Source: Haemaphysalis longicornis
Lineage: Eukaryota; Arthropoda; Arachnida; Ixodida; Ixodidae
DNA: 64,000 nucleotides
Reading direction: 5' to 3'
NCBI GenBank assembly: GCA_013339765.2
Contig: CM023453.1
Span: 87,424,685-87,488,684, forward strand
Under the pieces are notes generated by a model. The model saw nothing but the letters and a program-made list of their open reading frames with translations, was not told the origin of the DNA and made no database searches. Made by a program: the position numbers and the translations under genes. Every line of letters begins with the position of its first letter. Positions within the stretch are counted from its first letter, which is position 1. Shown here in pieces: positions 32,229 through 43,262 of this stretch.

Positions 32229-32890
32229 CGGGGTGTTTCAGGGAAGACTTTAAGTATTTTAAAAAATGGGTTTTCGAAGGTAAACTAGTTTTTCGTGCGT
32301 GAAGGGGTCAGAGGCCTTGGTGGACGCAATAAAACGATTTTCAATTGCTATTAGGACAACGATTAACTAGTACTTTTTAACCTTCCAATTATTGAAGTTA
32401 GGCGTCTGAGTTCCCACGTCACTCAGAGAACACCGCCCTACTTTTCGTTCGAGGCAAGATAAAGCCACGACTGGGCTAGAGCGAAGGCGCTTGCTCGCTC
32501 TAGCCCGGCCGTGATAAAGCGCGGCGTGCATGTGACGTGTGCAGTGTGCACGTCAACACGTAGGCATGGCTCTGCGGCGCTTCTCAGCCGTCGCGCTCCA
32601 GATGCGCGTGTCCTGAGGACTGTAGTACTCAACCCATAGTCCGACGGGTAATTACATTTTCGCAAATCTAACGCTGGATATCGGGTTGTCTGATGATTCT
32701 GTACACTTTCCAGATTACAATCACATGCCTACCTGCAATGATAAAAAAGGTAATTAACAAGTATTGGTTAATCATTGCCCTAAATAACAAACTGGAAGCC
32801 GTTTTATTGCGTCCGCCACGGCCCCTGACCACTTCGCGCAAGAAAAATAATTTTGCCCTCGAAAGCCTACTTTTTAAAATTACTTAGTCT
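32229..32890. mobile_element. TIR element with ~180-bp arms (right end truncated)
   Basis: The left arm (about 32229-32410) begins ACGGGGTGTTTCAGGGA and matches the reverse complement of about 32680-32890 over roughly 160-180 bp. Shared blocks include TATTTTAAAAA, TTTTCGA, GGACGCAATAAAACG and GATTAAC. The right arm lacks the outermost ~20 bp that contain GGGGTGTTTCA. The centre (32411-32650) carries a strong hairpin at 32474-32508. GGGGTGTTTCA termini are frequent in arthropod DNA transposons. No coding sequence is present. Confidence 0.75.
32474..32508. repeat. 12-bp hairpin inside the TIR element
   Basis: GGGCTAGAGCGA and TCGCTCTAGCCC are exact reverse complements with an ~11-base loop (AGGCGCTTGC region). 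It is placed near the centre of the surrounding inverted-repeat element, so a transcript of the element would form nested stems. Confidence 0.7.
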
Positions 32891-34899
32891 CACAAATAAA
32901 AACGTTGTGAGCAATTAAATTAATCTCTCTCTCTCTTTCTCTCTGCCCCCTCCTCTCTCCGTTGCCCTGGACAGTCGACACTGCACCACCTTCAGCCGAA
33001 TAGTCTAGTTGCCTTGTAAAGCGTGCTTTGCCTGTAAGACTTACGTGCGTAAGACAAAACAAACGCAAAGGAGGAAATGAATAGTGCAATGAAGTTGATC
33101 GTGTGCAAATTTTCATAGAAGGATACCTCCGGCCTTAACGGAAATGAGAAAGAAACCGCCATTTCGACGGAACACTGGCTAGCGACAGCCAAAAAATGTG
33201 GCTTAAGTAATCCATCGTTGGTTATCCTTTGTTACAAGTGTGGCGCGTTTAACGGCGGAAGGTAAGCGTCGCACGAAAGGCACCAATGCAGCGCCGAACA
33301 GAGCGAAAACAGCACAAATCAGATGCTAAAATAGAGGGAAAATCAATGAGCCACGTGTAGTATTGCAACTACAAAATCGAGCGTGCAAGTTTCTGAACGT
33401 GCATATCACTTTTAAAAAATTAGCCCAGCTTTATCCTGATAAGAAAAGGCGCAGAAGCATAGAACGTATTGATCAACGGTGGGAAATGCAAGGATAAATG
33501 TGCCTATGTGTTCGTCGGGTGTGTGGCGTAGTTTGTAGTGGTAGTTCAGCAGGCCACGTGACCGGGACGCGAGCTACGCGGCTCCTGTTGGTGGCGCAAC
33601 AGACAGCTCCGCCCCCGTTTTTTTCCCTTTCTTGTATGAAAGGGGGGAGGGAGGGGGGGGGGTCACGTGGTGAGCTAGGACAATGGCACCGCAGCTGAAA
33701 TTGCCGTGTGACGGGCCCTCTTTTTTGTATTTGCACAATAGCTCGTCCCTTTTTTTACAGCTGTTTAACCTAGGAGCAGTGATCTTTTTTATTTCTGTAA
33801 CAAACGCATTATTTTCCTTCTTTAAGTTAAAAGAATTGCGCTACCCTCGGTTATGCTCTCGTGTCTTGCCTGAAACGTGACCAACGTTTTCTTCAAGATA
33901 AACAAAAATGAAATATAGCAACCCTGCCACCACTGCTAGTAGTTGGCGAAAGTTGTTCGCGTCAGTATACCTTGTTTCCGCCTACGCTGTTGTGGGCAGA
34001 GTGCTTCTTGCAACAATGTGGGCCCTGCGAGCTGAATCTGCATGCCCCTCAGTGATCCGAAAAAGTGGACGCCGATTGTTCCAGTGTCTCCTAACAGTGA
34101 TCACAGATGGCGCAGTCTGTTCTAACATTCTGTCAAGTATGTGCGTGGCAATCTGATGTACATGTTTTCTCGCTAAAACGTGCATATCGAGCCCACCATG
34201 TGCTGAAAAAAAAATATTTCGTGCCTCACAACTTCACACCTGCGCCACAGTCATTACAAATTAATCATGGCGCGAATTCATTATAACGAAAACTTAGTAG
34301 TATACAACAGCTGACGGAACAATGTTCTGGCTCAACCTTTAATCAAGTACAGCCTTTCGATTCCACCAATGATAGATGTTGTCCACTTGACCGGAAGGAT
34401 GCTACAATTGAAGTCATTTGCAGGGGTAACCTGGTACGCATAGTACTCAACACGGGTAGGAAAAAAATAAACCTTGAAAAAATAGCGTAACTTGATTCAA
34501 GAGAAATAAAGGGGCTATTTGTAGAGCCAAATTTGTGGAGTAGAGACCGGAATTGCGCTTTGGTTCTTTCACTCTGCGTTTTATTACAGGCGTCCGTTTA
34601 GGCACGCAGAAAAGCATGAAGCGTCGGCAGTGCAAAGGACGCAATCTCTATGTAAAGTTACGGCAATACGTTAATGTCCAAAAAATGTCTATCCTGTACT
34701 CTCATACCCGGCGAAAAAAATTATACAAAGCGCACAAACCCAAGCTTCCCACCAATCTGCTCACAAATTAAAAAGAAAAGACAGGCAGGAGGGGAGGAAT
34801 AAACATTTATTTGAGCAAGAGGGTATTGGGACGGGGAGTGGTAAGCCTCCCATGTCCAGGAGGCCGCGAGTCTGCGCCGAACCTCTTAAAAGCTTGAAG
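32891..34899. other. Unassigned DNA
   Basis: Short CT-rich patches occur at 32926-32957 and a G-run at 33640-33662. No gene is supported. At 34795-34860 the sequence AGGAATAAACATTTATTTGAGC precedes the LINE remnant and could be the 3' tail of a further element on the minus strand. Confidence 0.35.
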
Positions 34900-35272
34900 C
34901 AATCCCAGATATTCACAAAGCATTATATGCCGATGACCTTACATTATGGACAGCATATCCTGGGCAGCTTCATTTCGTTTGCACAGACCGCTGGCTCAAT
35001 GTGGAATACACTAAGCATTTTCTCATTAAACTTCGTTAGGCTGCCTCACCCCTGTGCCCGACCTGCGCGGCTCGCGAGAATCCTGAAACACATTATCTGC
35101 GCATGTCCTCGCTACGAATTTGAGCGAACCACCGCAAAGCTTTCTCTGGGCCTGCCCATGTCCGCCCAGATCTCTTCGAGGGTTCTTCTTGGGCCGTGGC
35201 TCACAATAGGAATGGCATGTCGCTCAAGAAAGGCGCTCTTAACGTTACTCTGGAACACTACTTTACAGTGAG
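34900..35272 (+). mobile_element. Internally deleted I-like LINE remnant
   Basis: In one frame ALYADDLTLWT appears, with catalytic YADD coded at 34926-34937. About 40 residues later the C-terminal segment follows (CPTC..ARENPE), and after a frameshift ICACPRYEFERT, LLGPW and ALLTLLWN. In I/R1-like LINEs several hundred residues separate YADD from this CPRYE..LGPW C-terminus, so most of the thumb and any RNase H are deleted. The SINE at 35288 begins 15 bp downstream. The copy is inactive. Confidence 0.75.
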
Positions 35273-35287
35273 CTATAATGAATTCAA

Positions 35288-35529
35288 CCCGCCGCGATGG
35301 CTCAGTGACTAAGGCGTTGCGCTGCTGAGCACAAGGTCGCGGGTTCGATTCCCGGCCACGGTGGCCGCTTTTCTGATGGAGGCGAAAAAGCAAAAACACG
35401 CCCGTGTTGTACGAGATTCGGCGCACGTTAAAGATCCAAGTTGGTCAAAAATGATACGGAGCACTCCACTACGGCGCGCCTCATCGCCTGCGTTGCGTCG
35501 ACGCGTTAAACACTACAATCAATCAATCA
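35288..35529 (+). mobile_element. tRNA-derived SINE, Ruka-like, full length
   Basis: Complete copy. The head starts CCCGCCGCGATGGCTCAGTG, the B box is GGTTCGATTCC at about 35342, and the body contains GCGCACGTTAAAGATCC, ACTACGGCGCGCC and GCGTTAAACACTACAATC. It ends in AATCAATCA. It lies directly after the LINE remnant, possibly inserted at its end. Confidence 0.92.
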
Positions 35530-36459
35530 GCTATGATGAGTTGTCGGACAAATGACTCTTTCGCCTGATTGTGTGTGTGCGTTTTGTGTGTGTCTCTGTG
35601 TTTGAGCAGTCATGTGTAAGTAAGAGTTCGTTTCATGTACTTTCGTATCACCTCCACCCCCATCTGGTCTAAAAAGTTGGGCGGCTGTCCTGGCTGCCCT
35701 CGCCTGCCCATTAAAGATCTTTCTCTCTCTCACACGCATACCCACGAGAAAATTATATCGACAATAAACACTGTAAACCTGAAAGGTATAGCAAGGGAGG
35801 CGATCAATGCAGTTATACCTGCCACTGTGACTTCTACTGCAATTTGTGGTGCTCAATAACAGGAACTGATGGGATAATAAAACCTTTACATGGGATATAA
35901 CTTCAAGCTTGGCTCTAAAAATAGCGCCTGATCTCTCTGACAACCATTTCAGTATTTTTTGGTATGTAGTAAGTGTGCGCACATTAGCTTCTGTTCCGGC
36001 ATAAGCGTTAAGTGCTCCGCAAGCAGGGTGAAATTAATTCGTGTGGTGCTAACTGACAGACCATATCCCTAATGATGGCGCCATGTTAGCCTTGTGGCCG
36101 TTCTTTCGTATCTGTGCTGCCTTTAAGGACGAAAAAAAATGCTACTTAAAAAAAGAAAAGAAAGGTTGGTCGACGTTTCCGACATTTTCTGGAAGCTTTT
36201 GCAATAAAAAAATAAATGGATGTCTCTATACGGAGGTAATTTGCATAGTAATGGCGATCATTTGCATATGCAGTCGCATATAGGAGCCTAACGATCTGAG
36301 ATTAGAGCTTGGGTTGGGGCACCTGGGGCCATATGGCGGAGCTGATTATGCGGAAATTTTAATAAACCGCTGAACTACGCAAGAGTTCTTTCTTTACCAG
36401 GCAATCACAAGAACCTCACTAGGGCGCAGCGACGTTTACTCCAAAGCAGCTAGGACAGC
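35530..36459. other. Unassigned DNA
   Basis: No gene is supported. The 151-residue minus frame (35527-35982) starts in the SINE flank and has no domain. Confidence 0.35.
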
Positions 36460-36506
36460 CGGCTCTCTCTTTCTTCTCTTTCTCTCTCTCTCTCTCTCTC
36501 CTCTCT

Positions 36507-36551
<45 letters not shown>

Positions 36552-36568
36552 AATATATATATATATTA

Positions 36569-36623
<55 letters not shown>

Positions 36624-36654
36624 TAATATTATTATATATATATATATATAATAA
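36460..36654. repeat. Compound (CT)n then (TA)n microsatellite
   Basis: CT repeats to about 36518 pass directly into TA repeats to about 36650, with TTAATATATA interruptions. The TA part can form cruciforms. Minus-strand frames of Tyr-Ile and Arg-Glu repeats are artefacts. Confidence 0.95.
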
Positions 36655-39132
36655 AACGAAGAGACATCAGAGATAAGGGAGTAAATGCGGAATAAGGAAT
36701 CTCTACTCAGCTTCCGAGCCCAAGTACGAGGTATAAAATGGAAACACCAAGGCCAAAAGCATGCCGAGACGTAGAGGTCGAGTTTAGGGACCATATTTTT
36801 GAGCGTGCTATTTGCATAGGTGGACACAAGAGGACGTGTGACAGCGGTCAGCACTACTACGTGTCAGCAGTGCAGGCGTGGTCACATTTCTTCCAACATG
36901 ACCTTTGCACGCAGTTCATAGTGCTTAGTAGCGTAGGTTTGTGACAGGCGTATTGTATTCCCCTTGCGTTGACTATTGCAAAAGCCTTGTGGTCCCATAA
37001 CTGTGTTATTAGGCATTGTCAGCTCCCGGGCCCCCTGAGAGTCTAATGCAATCTTAGTTTAATGCTCCGTAGCACCAGTCTAATTATGGGGCCCATTTTG
37101 TGTGCGCTGAAAAAATCATGTCATGTCATGGCGGCGTTTAACTTGTAGGAAACGTCGCGTACAAGACTGCTTATTCATCCCCGATCCCTCAAATACGCGG
37201 CCACGCAAAGCTGTATTTCATTGCAGGGTTATAATGATGTTCAGCAGCACTTTGTGCGTTGAGCTTCTGGCATGGCAGGCGCAGTCGGTCTGGAAGCTCG
37301 ACTAAATCGGCGTCTTGCCTGCGGGCTGGAATTAGCTGGTCTCGGGCTCTTATAAAGCGCGACGGAATAGGACGGCGTGCACGCATTGTTCGCCAGCCCA
37401 ATTTAAACGCACTCCCCGTCGCTGGACTCTCGCGCTCCCGGCTACTGTGATCCTGGCCCGGGCCCCGTGACATTGCGCCCACCGCGACCGTTTTTATACG
37501 AGTGTACGGAACAAGCGAATCTCCTCTTGACTTCCCCTCTCATCCGTCAGTCGTTAAAGTCGTTTTCTTTTTCTTTTTTCCTGGGAAGTTAAGTTACTTC
37601 TAACTTGCGGTTGGTGCTTCCGGGTCCTCCCGACCGAAGTACCTTGGCTCGGTTCTATGAAGTGGCAAATGGTTTTTTAACATGAAAGAAAAAAGTCTGA
37701 AACAAAATTTGAAAAAAGCTTAGAGCTGCGTAAACTTGTGGAAGCACTTAGAAACTAATGTGACGCAAAATAAAATTTTCAGTCGCTGGAAACGAAACTG
37801 AAATGTTGATCTACTGTAGAGTTATCAAGCTGTGATTCTAAGTGGGAAAGTAGTGAGTGCTCAGGGTAGCTTGGAACAAATAACTTGACAGTTAAAAACT
37901 ATTTTCGTTAGATTCAGCTTAAATGAGAAAACATCGTTCTTTTTTTGTACCACAAAACTGCTTTCAAGCTTAATTTTGGTGTCTAGAGCTCTTGCTACAA
38001 GATTCCCCCATGAGGGAACTCATGTGTTGTGTAAATTGTGATTATTCCTTGAATTATGAAACTGGAACCCAATTACATTTAACCCATTATTTCTCAGTGG
38101 ATTCAAGAGTTCTCATAACACGCTTGTAAACAAAAATCGGGACGCCTCAGCTAGTGCCTAATCAGTGAATTCAAACTGTCCGGTTAGCATGTATTCGACG
38201 GCATGCGAAAACGTATATACGCGTTGCTCATTGCTGTTCTCGATGTCTGTTCGGGGATCCACGCGATTTCCAAAACTACGCTACCTACATTCGCGTTTTC
38301 CCGGAATATTTTTTTTTTTCGGCAGTAAGCTTTCGGGCGGACTTGAAAATGTAGCCGTTGCGAGTGACATCGGCGAATGCAATACTCTGAGTGATATGAG
38401 TGACGATAAACTTTGCTGAGCTACTTACTCTTTCAACAAATTCACTTGGGTTTATACGACCCGTACAGCTACTCGCTATTTGCAATGATGAAAATTTGTA
38501 TGCCCCGTGCTTGGTGCTCTAAAAAGTGAATTCTGATGCCCGAATTCCAGAACGAAGCACCGCATTTATTAGTTGCTTTTGTACCCGTGTCACGAAGAAA
38601 TATTGCCGTGATTACTGTGCCATCAAATAAATATTCCGGCATACTTCGATCAGCCAAAGTAGGGACTTTTTTTTTCTCTTGAAATGAAGAAATCCGTCGA
38701 GCTCAGAAGTGTTTGACAGCCCAGATTTCGGGCTTTCTACATTCCAGAAATTCTAGATTCTAGATTTATCCGATTACCGAAAAGACATTTGGGGACAGGT
38801 ACCACACCATGTGAATGGTTCAAAGGCAAAGGACAATTTTACTCAGCAAAAATTATTTAGCTCGACTCATCTAATAAAGACAAAATAACAAATTACGTGC
38901 ACTGAGTTAGCTAGTGAAAGGCAAATTGCATTACTCGTTACTACGGGAACCATCTTGAACAAAGCACGCATTGACGGCTATGCAGGCCTTCCCAGGGGCG
39001 AAAAGTAACGTGGAGAATGACACTAGAAGGTGCGGAAGAGATGAGATGGAAAGATAGTGCGGCACTGAGAGCGACGAGTTGTTCGATTGGGAGAGTAACG
39101 AGGTGCCTGACAATAATGCTTGACGGCAGAAT
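36655..39132. other. Unassigned DNA
   Basis: About 2.5 kb without a supported gene or element. Composition is mixed, with a GC-richer patch at 37250-37500 that includes CTTATAAAGCGCG near 37349, a possible but unsupported TATA box. Confidence 0.35.
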
Positions 39133-39133
<1 letters not shown>

Positions 39134-39200
<67 letters not shown>

Positions 39201-39205
39201 TTATT
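39134..39205. repeat. (TTTA)n microsatellite
   Basis: Pure TTTA units for about 70 bp. It is the reverse complement of the AAAT array at the LINE end at 23.3 kb. Confidence 0.95.
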
Positions 39206-39310
39206 TATAATTATTGTATTTAATATATTTATTATACTTACTGCGGTCAATAGTTTAAACCCAAGGAGGGGTTTAAGTACAGAGCCTTTAGAGGCTCGCC
39301 TTGTCGTAGT
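39206..39310 (-). mobile_element. Possible LINE 3' end on the minus strand
   Basis: Read on the minus strand, TAAACCCCTCCTTGGGTTTAA precedes TATTGACCGCAGTA and then the TAAA array, the arrangement seen at CR1-like LINE 3' ends. Only the 3' stub is visible, with no coding. Confidence 0.3.
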
Positions 39311-41064
39311 AGCTCGCTGTAACGGTCGATGTCAAACTACTGCCGGAATCAGGCGGTGCCGCGAGATAACGGACCCAAGTAGAGCCCGGCGTTCCGTCGT
39401 AGGGCGTCCCGCAGAGGCTTCAGAAACCAAGCGGTTTAAACAGTCATAACCGTTCGAAGCTCGTGAAACACTGGCGCTTGTCATACATCTCCCCATTGAT
39501 TAGCGCAAAAAAAAAAAAACTGCAGGTACATTTGACGCACAATATATGTAATTAACCGGCAGCACCACCCCGTTGGGTTGGGTTTTGCGATAGTAAGCGA
39601 AAAAAATGTGGCAGTGCAACGGCGGCACGTGCGGGAGGAAAAGCAAGCACAAAAAGAACAGAACTCCCGCTGGCGCAGTTTCAGGCAGGGGCGCGCGAGC
39701 ACTACGGAGGCGGGAAATTTGAATCGCTTTGGGTGGTAGCAGTGAGCGGAAATTACGGCGCTACAGCCCATTATGGCGAATCACTTTCTCTGCACTTCCG
39801 TCAGCTTTCACGTTGAGTGGAACGGTTTTAATTTTTATACAGTATTTTTTTTTTCAAATAAATAGTATTTGCGGCGTACGCTGGGAGTTCCGACTTCTTG
39901 ATGAGGAGACGTCCTCCGAGGCAACTGGTGAACACGGCGAAGAAGAGCGCGAGGAAAAGCTCAACAACGAGAAGAATGAGCTGGCGTTAGACCATAAGCC
40001 CCCTCTCACCCCTCCCACCCTTCTCCAGGAAATAGCAACTGAGAACTTCGTTTTATTTGTGTTAAAACAACGAACACGTATTGCGTGATAATGAGTTCGG
40101 GGTTAAAGGAAGAGCGCCTGGGATGGTCTGTAAGAGGCACTGGAATCCGATCAGCGGGTAAGGTTTCCTCTTCTTCTTTTCTAATACCACAGGGGAGGGG
40201 AAAGATTCACGATAAAAAGTAACGAAGTAGGTTTTCTACTAACTATCACATTTCAGAGCCATAGTTTAGGGTTTCCACTGTTGACGTATTTTAGCCTACC
40301 ACGCAAGTAACCTGGAGCCTTTCACTTACCGAACAGACGGCTCATCGCGTCGTTGTACCTTGTACTGCTACCAAGTCAGCACGTTCATCACTGAAAAAAA
40401 AAGTATGCTAAGTGAGGAACATGACACCCAAAGAATTTCACCACATCCGCATCGACTCTTCTATAAGCTGACGTTTTGGATAACCAACAGGAAGCGCTTA
40501 TTTCGAAAGCAGGAACACCGAAGGATCGCGCGCACCTATCCTTACCAGCTCCTCTTTATAACTCCCGTCTGGGTAACCATCAGGAAGTGCTTATTTTGAA
40601 AACAAGTGTCGGTTAGCGCACGTATGAGGTGCTGACAGCCTGCCCCCTGGGAAGCACGCATACGGGGCCCCCCAGGAAGCTACTACAAAAACAGATGCTG
40701 GCGGGAAGCGAACTAGAACCAAAAGAAAGAGAACCAAATATTTTTTTTGTTCGCCAGTTTGGTCGAGTTAACCGCAGGGGTGTTCTCGTAGGCAAACGCG
40801 CACCTCAAGAGCAAGAACGATGTAAGAACAACTTGGGAAGCGCCTGCCTTCTACGTTAACCCTCACGTTTCTGTGCTCAGGGGTCTTCTCAGACTCATAC
40901 GTTGCCAGAACAACACGCGCATTTGTTCCTCCGTCTCTCCAAGAGAGATAAGATACATTGTCCAAGGAATGTATTTTGGGTTCGAGGAAAATCAGTTCCC
41001 GCAACAGAAATAGGGCGATGTCTGCTCGGTGAAACATTTCGAGCGGACAATGTCAAAAGGCTTT
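39311..41064. other. Unassigned DNA
   Basis: No gene is supported. Two related short segments (AACCAACAGGAAGCGCTTATTTCGAAA at about 40481 and AACCATCAGGAAGTGCTTATTTTGAAA at about 40574) show a local direct duplication of about 27 bp. Confidence 0.35.
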
Positions 41065-41073
41065 ACGTAGTAT

Positions 41074-41105
41074 GATCAGTCCTGATGAAGGCCAAAAATA
41101 ACACG
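41074..41105 (+). mobile_element. Possible Penelope-like element terminal (decayed hammerhead) motif
   Basis: AGTCCTGATGAAGGCC followed by ACGTCGAAGC resembles the CUGAUGA..GAAGGCC..GAAACGUCGAAGC signature of hammerhead ribozymes in Penelope-like element terminal repeats. The GAAA core is damaged and no RT or GIY-YIG coding is seen nearby. Confidence 0.25.
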
Positions 41106-43179
41106 TCGAAGCTTGTTCCTTCTTCAACGTATTACGTTGAACAAACAACCACTCTAATTTATTCATTTTCTTCGAGCACAAGTATGCGCTTATATATAAT
41201 TACCTCACGTGCTTCCAATTTTTCTTGTAGTATCCATAAAACGTCGTACTTTCGCTTTGTTTACATGGTGGTAAGAGGTATTACAGCAATTAAACCATGT
41301 ATTGGGGGTTTCCGAAGGTATCTCCATGTCGATTACGATCCAAATCACACCTGCTAAGAAAACAAAAATCACAACATGCACAACGGGGAATCTATCTAAA
41401 CCTTACTGTTTTCGAAGTTGGAATTGTACCAGTAGGGTGTGATTCAGCTGTTTACGGCAGCGCAGATGCGGCAGTCGACGCGACCGATCAAACAAGTGTC
41501 GCGTGGGGCTGCGCAAGCCTATTCAACAGAGGATTAGCCAACACCCCTCGGTGGGGCTTTCTTAGAAAGAATGGCACTTCGCTCTCCCACACAGCACTGG
41601 TTCTGACTTTCCCTCACACAATGCTCGTCGCCTGCGTTTGCCTATAATTTTTCCTTACCTCGCAATGGATTCCTTTGCATTCGTTTTTGTATTGATATAT
41701 GTAGTTTGTATCCATGCAAATTCATACAAAACCATGTCCATACAATAGCTGCATGGATACAGTTCGATTCGTAACGGGCAAAGATCCATCCTAACTTTTA
41801 GGGCCGAATCCTCTTCGGGGCTCGGGCTGTTGGTGTCTCTTATCGTCGTCGTCTCGTGTCGTCGTCGCTCATGTAGTCACGGTACTAAAACACCAGGACA
41901 CTCGTTTTCCAACGCCTCACGCTATAACGCTTCGTGCTTCAAAGACACTAGACTTACAGCAAAGCTGTGTACCTCTACATTCCAATGGTTTCGTCTCCGT
42001 GGGGAAAAACGCCAAGGCGCCAAAAATACACTTATACACTGCATGCTTCGCCCCTCCCCAGGTTTCACGTTAGTGGAGAGAGCCCGGGATTTTAAATGGA
42101 CATTCCTTCGAGGGTAGAGCTAAAGAAACTGACTGGAAGGAACTTAACATCGATAGCCGAAATGCCCGCGTAATGTAATTGAAGACCATTCGCTTGGAAT
42201 TCAAAGTGCGGCAAAACAAATAAGCAGCGAAATAAACGCAAACGACTCTAGAAACGTTTTTAGATCTCCCAGGTTCACAGCATGAATGCGCATCCCCACA
42301 ATTAATGCGAGAGCATTAACTAAGACATTCAGCGAAAAAGTCGGAGCCCTGCGTCAGTGTATGTAACAGCAAAACGGCTAGCTCCTAGACACCGCGTCTT
42401 TGGAGCGCTCCATAGCCCGATGCGTTCCATAGCAAATGCGCTAACTCGGCATTAGAGAAAGGTGGCTTTACACGCCGTTACACCGCAGATGAAGTACCAA
42501 GCGAGCATATATACAGGCAACAAAATCAGTCATAGATTGACAACTCTGCGAATACATGGCGGCGTGAACGAGCTGTGGCGCAACACGTAAGAGGCAGATC
42601 GAAGCCATTAAAACGCGTAAGGCGGAAGCGGATTTCGAAGGAAAACATGTCAAGCGGCCAGAAGACGATGCCCTTCAAGAATAGTGGCCGAAGCAAAGCG
42701 TCCCAGGTGTTAAATTGGACATTAATGCCTTTACATTCAATAGTCTTATAATTTTCTTAAATTGTGTCCTCCGCAAAATTATTTACTAATGGGACATCTA
42801 CGCTGCATGACGGATGCATTAGTTATTACGTATAGTATAATATACACGCATTTCCCGAACTTCTCAACCACATGCCATTCACGATAGCTGATGCCTTTAG
42901 CATTCAGAGGGGCTTTGAAATTGCTAAAATGATTAAATAACACTTTTTTATTGCGAAGACGAGATATCCATAAACTGCTAGAAAAAGTGTCTTGCTTTTT
43001 ATGATGCACATGGGCTATGGATGTCAGGATTGCGCGGTTTCTTCACCACTTCCACCCGAAAACATTACGGTCCTTTGAAGCTATCGTGCCAGCGAAACGC
43101 GCACACGAACTCGTCGCAAACAAGCCGGATACTTCCAGTGATACATAGCCAAAAGTTTTCTGCGTTTTTGATTAAGTCA
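41106..43179. other. Unassigned DNA with two short inverted repeats
   Basis: TGTATCCATGCA (41707-41718) and TGCATGGATACA (41750-41761) are perfect 12-bp inverted repeats 31 bp apart. TTAATGCGAGAGCATTAA near 42303-42320 is a perfect 7-bp stem with a 4-base loop. No gene is supported. Confidence 0.45.
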
Positions 43180-43262
43180 AAGTGCAAAAAACACTCGCGT
43201 GTGCGAGATTTTTATTGCCTGTTAAGGAAACTGAGCATATTTTAATTGATTGTAAGCCTCTA
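43180..43262 (+). mobile_element. Very short LINE-like C-terminal trace
   Basis: One frame reads KETEHILIDCKPLTIP, similar to the xEHIL.xC part of LINE C-terminal zinc fingers. It is isolated and may be chance. Confidence 0.2.

Noticed and set aside
36450..36854. 134-residue minus frame with Tyr-Ile and Arg-Glu repeats
   Set aside because: Translation of the compound CT/TA microsatellite.
37345..37360. CTTATAAAGCGCG as a core promoter
   Set aside because: An isolated TATA-like string without a supporting start, exon or downstream frame.
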